A DNA stretch of 34,030 nucleotides from a virus: positions 1-34,030 of the IMG/VR virus record IMGVR_UViG_3300008216_000038; one strand, 5' to 3'. The position numbers and the translations under genes were made by a program. Positions 18,123-24,392 of this stretch are shown one piece after another (the stretch's first letter is position 1; each line of letters starts with the position of its first letter). Below the pieces are notes generated by a model. The model made no database searches. It was not told where the DNA came from and was given only the letters and a program-made list of their open reading frames with translations.

Positions 18123-18377
18123 ATGGACCTCAAAGCACTACTAGAACAGCACAAGATCAAGGCCAGCTTCGTTGGCGGCGCCCTTGTGGTGAGCACAGCA
18201 TACGGAAGCTGCCAGTTTATGGCCCCCGCGGAAGAGCCAGCGCCTGTAGAAGAGGCTGCTCCCGATGCTGAAGAGTCGGCAGAGGAAGAGGAGGCACCTG
18301 CTGCTGAAGAGCCTGCAGAGGAGGCACCTGCTGCTGAAGAGCCTGCAGAGGAAGAGGAGGCCGACGAGGAGGCATAG
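18123..18377 (+). CDS. Small membrane protein with acidic E/A/P repeat tail
   Basis: 84 residues, with the strong site AGGAGGAG upstream. A short charged N-terminus (MDLKALLEQHKIKA) is followed by one hydrophobic segment (SFVGGALVVSTAYGSCQF), then about 50 residues that are almost wholly E, A and P. The cysteine after AYGS is a poor lipobox, so lipoprotein status is doubtful. It directly follows the cell-wall enzyme, suggesting a lysis-cassette or envelope role. The tail contains an exact tandem DNA repeat. Confidence 0.7.
   Translation: MDLKALLEQHKIKASFVGGALVVSTAYGSCQFMAPAEEPAPVEEAAPDAEESAEEEEAPAAEEPAEEAPAAEEPAEEEEADEEA
18291..18350 (+). repeat. Exact 30-bp tandem duplication within the acidic-tail gene
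   Basis: Bases 18291-18320 and 18321-18350 are identical, each beginning GAGGCACCTG and ending GCCTGCAGAG. The unit keeps the frame and adds ten codons (EAPAAEEPAE). Identity at the DNA level implies a recent slippage or unequal recombination event. Confidence 0.95.
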
Positions 18378-18385
18378 GCCTCCTC
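18366..18385. terminator. GC-rich hairpin at the convergent junction (candidate bidirectional terminator)
   Basis: GAGGAGGC at 18366-18373 pairs perfectly with GCCTCCTC at 18378-18385 around a 4-nt loop that contains the stop codon of the rightward gene. No clear T-tract follows on either strand, so it may act weakly or only with factors. It is the only stem I see between the two converging operons. Confidence 0.45.
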
Positions 18386-18396
18386 ACGCGCCTACC

Positions 18397-19032
18397 TCAC
18401 TCTGTCGCGGCTTCACTGCCCACGGCATCAGTCGCCTGGCTCGCATCGCTTTCTGGGATGGGGGCCATGGTGACGATGAGTTGCTTGAGGAGCTCCTTGA
18501 GCTCATCGTCTCCGGTGCTTCGGCTTGACAGCGCCGTGAGGACCTCATCAGGCAGCGGCTGCGTCTTCACGCTGACATTCACAGCTGGCGCACCGTTGTG
18601 GTACTGCAGGTCGGTTTGATTGAGCGCGTCGACCCAGCGGACCACGAGCATCACACATTCGTTACTCGAGGCATCCCGGCGGATGTCGGCCTCGAACTCC
18701 ATCGGCTTCCACTCACCGTTGCCCTGGGTGTGCTCGATGTGCTTGAGCATGTCCTTGATCGTATCGTTCACCTTCTGCTCGAACAGGCCGGCTCCGATGT
18801 TTCCAATCAGACCAGTGAGTTTCCACTTTGTGTCGTGAAGCCTGGTCCTGTGACTCGACCAGGCCTTGGCTGTTTTCTTGTCGATGAGGATGCTATCGCA
18901 AACCTTGCGGACGATCTTGAGAAATTCCTCAGCCCGCATGATGGAGTCTTCTTCCTCCGAATCCTTGTTGGCGCTGGGCTTCAAGCCAATCTTCTGCGCA
19001 TTGATGTGGTCCATTTCGGTCAGCAAAGACAT
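18397..19032 (-). CDS. Hypothetical protein downstream of RecT
   Basis: 211 residues, with AAGGAG (19040-19045 on the opposite strand) upstream of the ATG. Charged and helical: an acidic stretch (SEEEDSIM), a basic-aromatic segment (AKAWSSHRTRLHDTKWK), a glycine-rich turn (GLIGNIGAG), a middle beta-like part with CVMLVVRWVD and QYHNGAPAVNVSVK, and a tail DDELKELLKQLIVTM. It is the last gene of the leftward operon, 35 nt after recT, so it may assist recombination or ssDNA handling, but no motif supports a specific role. Confidence 0.7.
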   Translation of the reverse strand: MSLLTEMDHINAQKIGLKPSANKDSEEEDSIMRAEEFLKIVRKVCDSILIDKKTAKAWSSHRTRLHDTKWKLTGLIGNIGAGLFEQKVNDTIKDMLKHIEHTQGNGEWKPMEFEADIRRDASSNECVMLVVRWVDALNQTDLQYHNGAPAVNVSVKTQPLPDEVLTALSSRSTGDDELKELLKQLIVTMAPIPESDASQATDAVGSEAATE

Positions 19033-19067
19033 TGAGATACTCCTTAGGCTGTTGGCCTATATCCTGA

Positions 19068-20021
19068 TTAAGCGAACGGGTCAGCGTCTTCCGCGAGCTC
19101 GACCGGCTCTTCTGGTTCTGGGTGGTCGTGTACGAATTCGTTTGCGGGCTCTTCTGCAGCAGTCTCGACCACCCTCTTGGCCCTGCTCTTTCGCCTTTTC
19201 CTCTGCGCAGGCGGTGCGTCCGCATCAATGGTCTCGGTGACATTGAGCAGTGCCTGCTCGCCCGCATCCTTCTCAAGGTCCTTGCGGACGGCTTCTGGCA
19301 CGAACATGTCCGTATTCTGGCCAGCAATATCCGAGACTGTGTCGTGGGCCAGCGCGGCCCTCGCATCAGCTGTGAGTGGCAGGTACTTGCAGATGCGTCG
19401 GATGACGGTCTTGCGCCACATCTCTTCGGTGTGCGTGACCCACGGCCCTGACTGGCCGCTGCGTGCCGAGTTGCGGATGGACTCGATCTGGTCTCGGCGC
19501 ATGACCTCAACCTGCTTCTGGCCATCCTTGAAGAAGCACACAGCGTATGCGAGCACGGGCTGACCGGGATCCCCATCGTACTTCGGGCGGTGCCGAAGGA
19601 CCTCTCCTCCCTCCAGATCGAAGACGTGTTCGAAGTCCTCGTTCTCGTGGACCACCCGGGCCACAAAGTTGGCGACATCGCCTGAGCGGCGCACCAACTC
19701 CATCAGGCCGGTGTAGTCAATCCAGAGCTCGGCTTCCATGGTTTTCCGCTTGCTGTTGTAGAGCGGAACCAGGTGGGCTCGGTGTAGCACACCGCCGGCG
19801 ACAAGGTTGAGCTCGCAGGCCTTGGCTAGAGAGGTGTAGACAGACTCTGGGCTGCAGTCCAGAAGGCGTTCGTTCTTGTAGGCCTCAAAGCAGGCCAGGT
19901 TGACGATGCGCTCAATATCTGTGCCCTTGGGGGCGATTCGCTTGAGGGTGGGGGATTTTCGCTCAAGGTATCGCTTGAGATCGTTCAGTCTGCCTGACTG
20001 TGTAAGTGCTGTGTTGCTCAC
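19068..20021 (-). CDS. recT: RecT-family single-strand DNA annealing protein
   Basis: 317 residues from a GTG that overlaps the exonuclease stop (GTGA), with GGAG upstream. Typical RecT signs in order: an N-terminal helix (RLNDLKRYLERK), PESVYTSLAKACELNL, then GGVLHRAHLVPLYN, ELWIDYTGLMELVRRSG, and a late segment with GPWVTHTEEMWRKTVIRRIC leading into KYLPLT. The C-terminal 70 residues are acidic and disordered-looking with a basic RKRRKSRAKR patch. RecT anneals complementary single strands exposed by a partner exonuclease; the coupled YqaJ-type nuclease gene immediately upstream is that partner. Used in phage recombination and repair in the cytoplasm. Confidence 0.93.
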   Translation of the reverse strand: MSNTALTQSGRLNDLKRYLERKSPTLKRIAPKGTDIERIVNLACFEAYKNERLLDCSPESVYTSLAKACELNLVAGGVLHRAHLVPLYNSKRKTMEAELWIDYTGLMELVRRSGDVANFVARVVHENEDFEHVFDLEGGEVLRHRPKYDGDPGQPVLAYAVCFFKDGQKQVEVMRRDQIESIRNSARSGQSGPWVTHTEEMWRKTVIRRICKYLPLTADARAALAHDTVSDIAGQNTDMFVPEAVRKDLEKDAGEQALLNVTETIDADAPPAQRKRRKSRAKRVVETAAEEPANEFVHDHPEPEEPVELAEDADPFA

Positions 20022-20983
20022 GATTTATCTCCAATGATGCGCAGCACCCGGGCGCCAACGCGTACTGAAAGGTAGGACTCGTATAGTTCCGGGTGGTCCT
20101 TTTGAAACTTCTTCTGGTCGAATCGCTGAGAGTCTTTGTTCTTCTTCCAGGTGGCGATCTTATCTATGCCGGCGCCGTCGCCGATAGCGGCCCTCAGTCT
20201 GTTTTCGATTGTGCTCTTCTCAGACGAGAGCTCCTTGTGGAGCCGACGAACCTCGAGTAGACGCTCGTGCATTCCGATTTCATTCCCAGTCGCTGGGCGA
20301 AGTGACTCCGCTTTTGGGCGCGGGTGCATCAAGGCGAGTGCCGCCTTGGCTAAATCGCTGCCATCCGGAGGTGGCGGGACGTTCCCATCGACGTGCTTGC
20401 CCCACCAGGCGAGGGCGGTATCGAGGATCTGTGTGCCAAGTTCCTTGTCGCGATCGATTCGATATTCTCTGTAATCGTCCAGTCCAATCAGAACGGCGAC
20501 ATCCCATCGATCCAGATCGGACACCTCCATGTAGACTCTGCACTGCACCTCGACATCGAGTGGAACCAGGCCTGTCCCGCCTTCTCCCCATCCGCGCGAG
20601 GATCTGCGGGTCTTGATCTCCAGCCCCCACGTTTGATTGCGTGAGTCTGTGACAATGCGATCCGGAGTGCCAAAGATATGCGGCCTTTCGGGGTGCCAGA
20701 CCAGGCCACACTCCTTCACCTCTACGTTTGGATTGCTCTCGGCGTAGAGCTCAGACACATACTTCTCCATGATCCGGCCACGCTTCATGACTGGATTGTC
20801 TGATTGCTCTTCGATTTCGAGGCGCATCTTGTTCGACCAGAGCGCAAACGGGCTCTTCCCGAAGGAACCGTTCTTCATTTCACTGCTGGCTGATGCGCAC
20901 ACGATGGAGGCGATATCGGTACCGCCTAGTCCACCCTTTCGTTCACGGAGCCACTGCTGCCGTTCGTTGGTTGTCATGTTCAT
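20018..20983 (-). CDS. YqaJ-type (PD-(D/E)XK) exonuclease
   Basis: 321 residues if started at the ATG at 20983 (MNMTTNERQQW; a second ATG lies 6 nt on). An in-frame ATG at 21028 would lengthen it, but that stretch is poorly protein-like and overlaps a TTGACA promoter element, so I prefer the shorter form. Motifs: GGTDIASIV at 20-28, E73 in GRIMEKYV, D108 in GTPDR, E122-x-K124 in LEIKTRR, and Q147 in VEVQCRVYM. These are the metal-binding and catalytic positions of the YqaJ/lambda-exonuclease fold. It would resect double-strand DNA ends to feed RecT, encoded just downstream with overlapping codons. Confidence 0.9.
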   Translation of the reverse strand: MNMTTNERQQWLRERKGGLGGTDIASIVCASASSEMKNGSFGKSPFALWSNKMRLEIEEQSDNPVMKRGRIMEKYVSELYAESNPNVEVKECGLVWHPERPHIFGTPDRIVTDSRNQTWGLEIKTRRSSRGWGEGGTGLVPLDVEVQCRVYMEVSDLDRWDVAVLIGLDDYREYRIDRDKELGTQILDTALAWWGKHVDGNVPPPPDGSDLAKAALALMHPRPKAESLRPATGNEIGMHERLLEVRRLHKELSSEKSTIENRLRAAIGDGAGIDKIATWKKNKDSQRFDQKKFQKDHPELYESYLSVRVGARVLRIIGDKS

Positions 20984-20989
20984 AAAGGA

Positions 20990-21018
20990 AGCGTAGTCAC
21001 GGCTGATGGGTGTGTCAA
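20990..21018 (-). promoter_or_regulatory. Candidate leftward promoter for exonuclease-recT
   Basis: On the minus strand a perfect TTGACA (21018-21013) is followed after exactly 17 nt by TACGCT (20995-20990). The -10 matches consensus at only three positions, so it is probably weak or activated. Initiation would fall near the ATG at 20983, giving a very short or leaderless 5' end. Confidence 0.45.
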
Positions 21019-21029
21019 GGAGGCACACA
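21011..21029. promoter_or_regulatory. Candidate operator: 19-bp inverted repeat
   Basis: TGTGT (21011-21015) and ACACA (21025-21029) are perfect inverted arms around a 9-nt centre. The left arm overlaps the TTGACA of the leftward promoter and the site lies upstream of the divergent HTH gene, so a bound repressor could block leftward transcription and regulate itself. Five-base arms can occur by chance. Confidence 0.4.
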
Positions 21030-21041
21030 TCGGGGTGGACA

Positions 21042-21047
21042 TATTAT
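21042..21047 (+). promoter_or_regulatory. Candidate -10 element for the rightward HTH gene
   Basis: TATTAT matches TATAAT at five of six positions, 38 nt before the ATG at 21085. No acceptable -35 hexamer is found 16-18 nt upstream, so the promoter is weak or needs an activator. Confidence 0.3.
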
Positions 21048-21084
21048 GGTAGTTTGGCTATTCTTGCCAGCGGAGAAGCACCCG

Positions 21085-21327
21085 ATGGCCACAGTCGAGC
21101 AGTACCGTATGGCGTTACCTGGCCGCAGTAGCCGAGCTTCCTTTACAGAGTGGTTGAACGAACAGCTGGCGCCAATGGATCAAAGCCTTAGCGTTCACTA
21201 CCTGCGCGACCTGGAACGAGGAAGAAAGATTCCATCACTATCATTGGCCGTCGCCATTTCACGCGCAACCAGCGGTGTTGTTTCACCCGCCGAGTGGCCT
21301 GGCCTCTCGTTCAAGTTGCGGCTTTGA
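21085..21327 (+). CDS. Cro/CI-like HTH regulator, divergent from exonuclease
   Basis: 80 residues from ATG at 21085, preceded by GGAG (21072-21075); upstream in-frame codons at 21010-21084 are not protein-like and lack a ribosome site. The sequence SFTEWLNEQLAP, then SVHYLRDLERGRKIPSLSLA and VAISRATSGVVSPAEW has the lambda-repressor-type HTH pattern: a LERG turn, P-S-x-x-x-A, and an I/V-x-x-x-T-x-G-x-V tail. The protein is short, without a dimerisation or peptidase domain, so Cro-like. Divergence from the exonuclease operon plus the palindrome at 21011-21029 suggests it controls that operon. Its 3' end overlaps the opposite-strand gene by 45 bp. Confidence 0.75.
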   Translation: MATVEQYRMALPGRSSRASFTEWLNEQLAPMDQSLSVHYLRDLERGRKIPSLSLAVAISRATSGVVSPAEWPGLSFKLRL

Positions 21328-21534
21328 GTAGCGGCACCAGGTGCACACCTTGTTTGAATCGATCAGCAGCAGCACTGACCCTGGACCGCACCGAGCGCAG
21401 AAGCCTGGAATGACTACGCCGGATTCACCATCAAGGGCGAAGACGTCTCCATGCCGAACGACTGTTCCGTTGGGGATATCTTCCCAGTTAAGCTCGTGCC
21501 CCGGAAACGGTACAATCACGCCTGAAGTTGCCAC
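21283..21534 (-). CDS. Small zinc-ribbon protein (unknown)
   Basis: 83 residues from a GTG preceded by AGGA at 7 nt. It has two paired cysteine motifs, CARC and CTWC, about 16 residues apart, as in a zinc ribbon, and an N-terminal beta part (VIVPFPGHELNWEDIPNG). It converges on the HTH gene, overlapping it by 45 bp, and starts 28 nt from the divergent gene at 21563. Zinc ribbons in small phage proteins usually bind nucleic acid or another protein; which applies here is unknown. The overlap lowers certainty slightly, but the cysteine spacing and ribosome site argue it is real. Confidence 0.65.
   Translation of the reverse strand: MATSGVIVPFPGHELNWEDIPNGTVVRHGDVFALDGESGVVIPGFCARCGPGSVLLLIDSNKVCTWCRYSKPQLEREARPLGG
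21488..21516 (+). promoter_or_regulatory. Candidate rightward promoter for the basic-tail gene
   Basis: TTAAGC (21488-21493) is followed after 17 nt by TACAAT (21511-21516, five of six matches). It lies inside the opposite-strand zinc-ribbon gene, which is expected as only 28 nt separate the two divergent starts. The -35 is poor. Confidence 0.35.
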
Positions 21535-21562
21535 AACCCCATCCTAACAAACAGGAGTTCCC

Positions 21563-21868
21563 ATGCCTCTTATTGATCGAGACAAACTTAGAGATATCCG
21601 AAGAAACTGGAAACGGCGGAATCTCAGCAAGGACTTGCCGGAACTGCTGGCTCACATCGACATGCTTGAATCGATGGTCGGAGAAGGCAAGATCACCGTC
21701 AACGTCGGCGCCATCAAGGCCACAGTTGATGCGGGCCCAGACGGCAAGTTCGGCACCAAGGACGACTCGGTGAAGCTCAGCCGCGCCAAGAGGAAGCCTG
21801 CCGCACGGAAGAAGGCACCCGCAAAGAAGGCCGCCGCAAAGAAGCCGGCGGCTAAGAAGAAATCCTAG
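21563..21868 (+). CDS. Basic-tail protein with acidic Gly/Asp loop (possible DNA-binding)
   Basis: 101 residues; AGGAG lies upstream. The N-terminal half is helical and charged (LRDIRRNWKRRNLSKDLPEL, then LLAHIDMLESMVGEG). The middle has a GPDGKFGTKDD loop that resembles short metal-binding Asp/Gly loops. The last 27 residues are almost only K, A, P and R, like histone H1 or bacterial nucleoid protein tails. A lysine/alanine tail usually binds DNA electrostatically. The gene is a rightward island in a leftward operon, so it probably has its own promoter. A role in DNA packaging or transcription control is inference. Confidence 0.75.
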   Translation: MPLIDRDKLRDIRRNWKRRNLSKDLPELLAHIDMLESMVGEGKITVNVGAIKATVDAGPDGKFGTKDDSVKLSRAKRKPAARKKAPAKKAAAKKPAAKKKS

Positions 21869-21872
21869 GATT
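21861..21872. other. 12-bp palindrome containing both stop codons of convergent genes
   Basis: AATCCTAGGATT is a perfect palindrome. The rightward gene ends with TAG at 21866-21868 and the leftward gene with TAG on the other strand (21865-21867); the two stops share the central CTAG. It has no loop or T-tract, so a terminator role is doubtful. Confidence 0.6.
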
Positions 21873-22062
21873 CGATTTCGGTGCGCAGCGCAGCTGTCAT
21901 CAACTGGAACGCGATCCACTCCTTGCGAAGCCGAAGAGTTTTCTTGAGCTCTGTGCGCACGGCTTCGTACCGTGGTCCGTAGGCGACCAGGTCATCGTCA
22001 TCGTCTACTACCATCCAGCCGTTTTCACTGCTTTCAAGATTCCAGCCCTCGGGTAGTATCAC
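21865..22062 (-). CDS. Small hypothetical protein (65 aa)
   Basis: Starting at GTG 22062 gives MILPEGWNLESSENGW and avoids a 109-bp overlap with the upstream gene that the longest frame (from 22179) would require. The protein has an acidic run (VVDDDDDLVAYG) and a helical C-terminal half (RYEAVRTELKKTLRLRKEW). The stop is shared with the convergent gene. No family is recognised. The start is uncertain, since no strong ribosome site precedes it. Confidence 0.5.
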   Translation of the reverse strand: MILPEGWNLESSENGWMVVDDDDDLVAYGPRYEAVRTELKKTLRLRKEWIAFQLMTAALRTEIES

Positions 22063-22070
22063 TTGGCTAT

Positions 22071-22604
22071 CTACCGAGGCATTGGGAAGCTTTCGATCGG
22101 CACCAGGCTCTGGAGGAACTCGCTCACGAACGCCATATGCCAGGCTCTCGCTGACTCCATGAAGGAGAGCACGAAGCATTCCTCGGACAGAAGGTTCCAG
22201 AACGTCTCCTCTTCACTACTCAGCATACGACGGGAAGCGTCCGCGTGCTTCCACAACTCGTATGGACGCATCCCTATCCACTTCTCTATCCCGGCAATCT
22301 CAATGTCGTCTGGTAGTTCTCCGTCCTGCTCCAGCTCGAACAGGGCGTCTCCAACATAGGAGTTGACATCGCTGATCGATTCCAGCTGGAGCTCCTCAAC
22401 AACCCAGGGGGGCTCTGTAAACATGGCGTTGATTCCAATCATCAACAGCCTGAGCATGCTGCCGTCATCAATCATGGTTTCGATTTCGGTGGACGTTGAG
22501 TCGTAGAGACTGAACAGCCTCTTCACGGAGACCGGGAACCCGAGTCCTGACTGCAGGTCGATCTTATCGATCTTGGCGAGAAAGTAATCTACTTGGTTGT
22601 TCAT
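22071..22604 (-). CDS. Hypothetical acidic protein
   Basis: 177 residues; its ATG lies 4 nt after the stop of the upstream gene. Acidic and helical: MNNQVDYFLAKIDKIDLQSG, a run LRLLMIGINAMFTEPPWVVE, an acidic segment (FELEQDGELPDDIEIAG) and an aromatic helical C-terminus (ESARAWHMAFVSEFLQSL). There is no signal peptide, and hydrophobic parts are too short and too charged for a clear membrane span. No family is recognised. It is co-transcribed with replication genes and the structural paralog at 22609. Confidence 0.65.
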   Translation of the reverse strand: MNNQVDYFLAKIDKIDLQSGLGFPVSVKRLFSLYDSTSTEIETMIDDGSMLRLLMIGINAMFTEPPWVVEELQLESISDVNSYVGDALFELEQDGELPDDIEIAGIEKWIGMRPYELWKHADASRRMLSSEEETFWNLLSEECFVLSFMESARAWHMAFVSEFLQSLVPIESFPMPR

Positions 22605-22608
22605 AGTT

Positions 22609-23025
22609 CTACGATGGTGTGGCTGCGGCCGATATGGTTGTGATGGCTGTCCTGTTCACATACCCCATGACATTGACTACGTTGGCGCTGCCAGCATAGG
22701 CCGCAATGCGGCGACCTAAGGTGCCGTTCCCACGCAGTGGTTGACCAGGTAGTACAAGCATCCAACCAGCCTTTGGCGGGACGGTGAAGATAGTTCTCTG
22801 GTCCACGGCTGCAGTGGCTGTTGTCAGGTAGCCGATGTGCATCGTGACCTCTACTGGTGCGGCCGATGTATTGGTCATCCACAGCCAGACCTCGTCTTTG
22901 ACGTTTGTAGACAAGGGCGTGTCGTGAATGAAGGACCCGTTCCCGCTCGTGTCCGTGATTTTGATTGGGTCGCCATCGCCTTCTGTGCCGCTTGGCGCCA
23001 GGTTCATTTTTCTATAGGAGGCCAT
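22609..23025 (-). CDS. Virion-type protein paralog inside the replication operon
   Basis: 138 residues, with AGGA before the ATG. Motifs in order: HD, DEVWLWMTN, VEVTMHIGYLTTA, FTVPPKAGW, VLPG, GNGTLGRRIAAYAGSAN and VMGYVN. Each has a counterpart in the rightward protein at 12403-12771, so the two are paralogs on opposite strands. The fold is probably a small beta-sandwich used in the virion, yet this copy is placed directly after the helicase gene. It could be a mobile 'moron'-type copy expressed early, or a structural gene moved by inversion. Confidence 0.75.
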   Translation of the reverse strand: MASYRKMNLAPSGTEGDGDPIKITDTSGNGSFIHDTPLSTNVKDEVWLWMTNTSAAPVEVTMHIGYLTTATAAVDQRTIFTVPPKAGWMLVLPGQPLRGNGTLGRRIAAYAGSANVVNVMGYVNRTAITTISAAATPS

Positions 23026-23033
23026 GTGAATTC

Positions 23034-24392
23034 CTAAAAGTACGAGGCGTCGTCTTCAACTTCTCTGGGCCGATCGATCTCGATGACATCTCCCATCTTA
23101 GACCAGAGATAAGTACGAGTGCCCTTGTGCATCTTTCTCACTCTCTCGTAACCGAGAGAGCGCATGATTGTTCCGACACGCATTTCGGAAGGCTTGCTCA
23201 TCTGGTACGGTTCCAGCTTGAGGCCCTCTTGCATAATCTCCTGGGTGGTGACCTGGCTCTGGTACCTTGTGTCCATCCAGACGACCAGTATCTCCTCCCA
23301 CGGATCCTGCTGTCGGTACTCGTCCGAAACCTGCTGAAGGTCATCTTCCCGGTCATCCTGCAGCCACCAAGACTCATTGTTCCGATAGGCTACGACGGCC
23401 TCAGCCCACAGCTGTTCCCTGTTGGCGTTGAGCCAGTCCAGATTGACGGTGCCCACCTCGACCGGCCAGAAGCGGCGTGAGCCAGTCATGTCAGAGATGA
23501 AGGACTTCTCGTTGGTGGTGCCGCAGAACACGCAATGCCGCTTCTTAGTGACCGCGTGGCGGCCGTATGCTGGGCGGTAGGTGTCTTCTTGGGCGGACAG
23601 GAATGCCTTGGTGGCTGAGTTCGCGCTCTTCCGGATGGAGTCGAGCTCGGCCACCTCGTAGATCCAGGTGCGCTGAATCTGTGCGTAGGCGTTTGGCGAG
23701 CCGATATCCATCGGCGTATCGCAGAAGTACTGCTCGCCGGCCAGGGTGCGGAAGGCTGTGCTCTTTCTGGCGCCCTGCTTGCCGATCAAGATGAGCACGG
23801 TGTCTGCCTTGCAGCCAGGCTGCACGGCTCGGGCTACGGCCTGAATGAGCCATCGGCGAGCTACATCTCGATGCAGTTCATTGTCGGCCGCACCGACCCC
23901 CCGGATCAACCACTCAGAGATGCGCGGCGTTCCATCCCAGGTGCAAGAGTCCAACCACTCTATGAGTGGGTTTCGCTTGCGTTCTTCACCAATCAGCGAT
24001 GCCACCTCGGTAACCAGGCCGGTGCTGAGTCTCATGTCGTACACCTTCTCAAGCCAGATGGCGATGCGGGTGTCGTCTGTATCTCTGTATTCCTGGTCGG
24101 CGAGCATCAGGACGTTTCTGAAGTCATCCTTCCAGACCTTCTTTTTCCAGCGTCGGTCGTGGGAAATGATGAGGTACGCGTTTCTCTTGGTGGGGCGAAC
24201 GGCCTTGGTGCCGTCCTTGGTAGTCATCATCTGAAGCATAGACAGGACGCTGCTGCTGGCCTGCTCTTCCTGCCCAGCGCTGCCCGTGGGTTTACCATCC
24301 GGACCTACGGGTCCAGTGTCTATCGCTGCCTCCATGAGCTCAACTAGAGTGGGGGCGTTTGCTTCGGTCAGGGTTTCGGACAGATCAGGCAA
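23034..24392 (-). CDS. VirE-family phage helicase (primase-associated ATPase)
   Basis: Best start is the TTG at 24392, which has GGAG 7 nt upstream and overlaps the primase stop; a TTG at 24446 would force a 62-nt overlap. This gives 452 residues. Seen: a segment NAYLIISHDRRW near 71-82, then WLDSCTWDGTPRISEW, Walker A IGKQGARKST at 203-212, a Walker B-like WIYEVAELD near 243-251, and an arginine-finger region GSRRFWPV at 304-311. These match the VirE/VapE (PF05272) AAA+ type found in phage and island replication modules, where it works with a primase. The C-terminus has a winged-helix-like part (MRSLGYERVRKMHKGTRTYL). Upstream primase is coupled, consistent with a split primase-helicase. Confidence 0.88.
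   Translation of the reverse strand: MPDLSETLTEANAPTLVELMEAAIDTGPVGPDGKPTGSAGQEEQASSSVLSMLQMMTTKDGTKAVRPTKRNAYLIISHDRRWKKKVWKDDFRNVLMLADQEYRDTDDTRIAIWLEKVYDMRLSTGLVTEVASLIGEERKRNPLIEWLDSCTWDGTPRISEWLIRGVGAADNELHRDVARRWLIQAVARAVQPGCKADTVLILIGKQGARKSTAFRTLAGEQYFCDTPMDIGSPNAYAQIQRTWIYEVAELDSIRKSANSATKAFLSAQEDTYRPAYGRHAVTKKRHCVFCGTTNEKSFISDMTGSRRFWPVEVGTVNLDWLNANREQLWAEAVVAYRNNESWWLQDDREDDLQQVSDEYRQQDPWEEILVVWMDTRYQSQVTTQEIMQEGLKLEPYQMSKPSEMRVGTIMRSLGYERVRKMHKGTRTYLWSKMGDVIEIDRPREVEDDASYF

Noticed and set aside
18168-18221. Lipoprotein signal in the acidic-tail membrane protein
   Set aside because: The residues before the cysteine (AYGSC) do not fit the usual L-x-G/A-C lipobox; treated as a plain membrane segment.
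20984-21028. N-terminal extension of the exonuclease starting at 21028
   Set aside because: The extension overlaps the TTGACA element and palindrome and adds no YqaJ motif; the ATG at 20983 is preferred.
21341-21547. 68-codon rightward frame between the HTH and basic-tail genes
   Set aside because: Low-complexity S/T/P composition; lies opposite the zinc-ribbon gene, which has paired cysteines and a ribosome site.
21861-21872. Rho-independent terminator at the shared-stop palindrome
   Set aside because: A 12-bp palindrome without a loop or T-tract cannot form a normal terminator hairpin.
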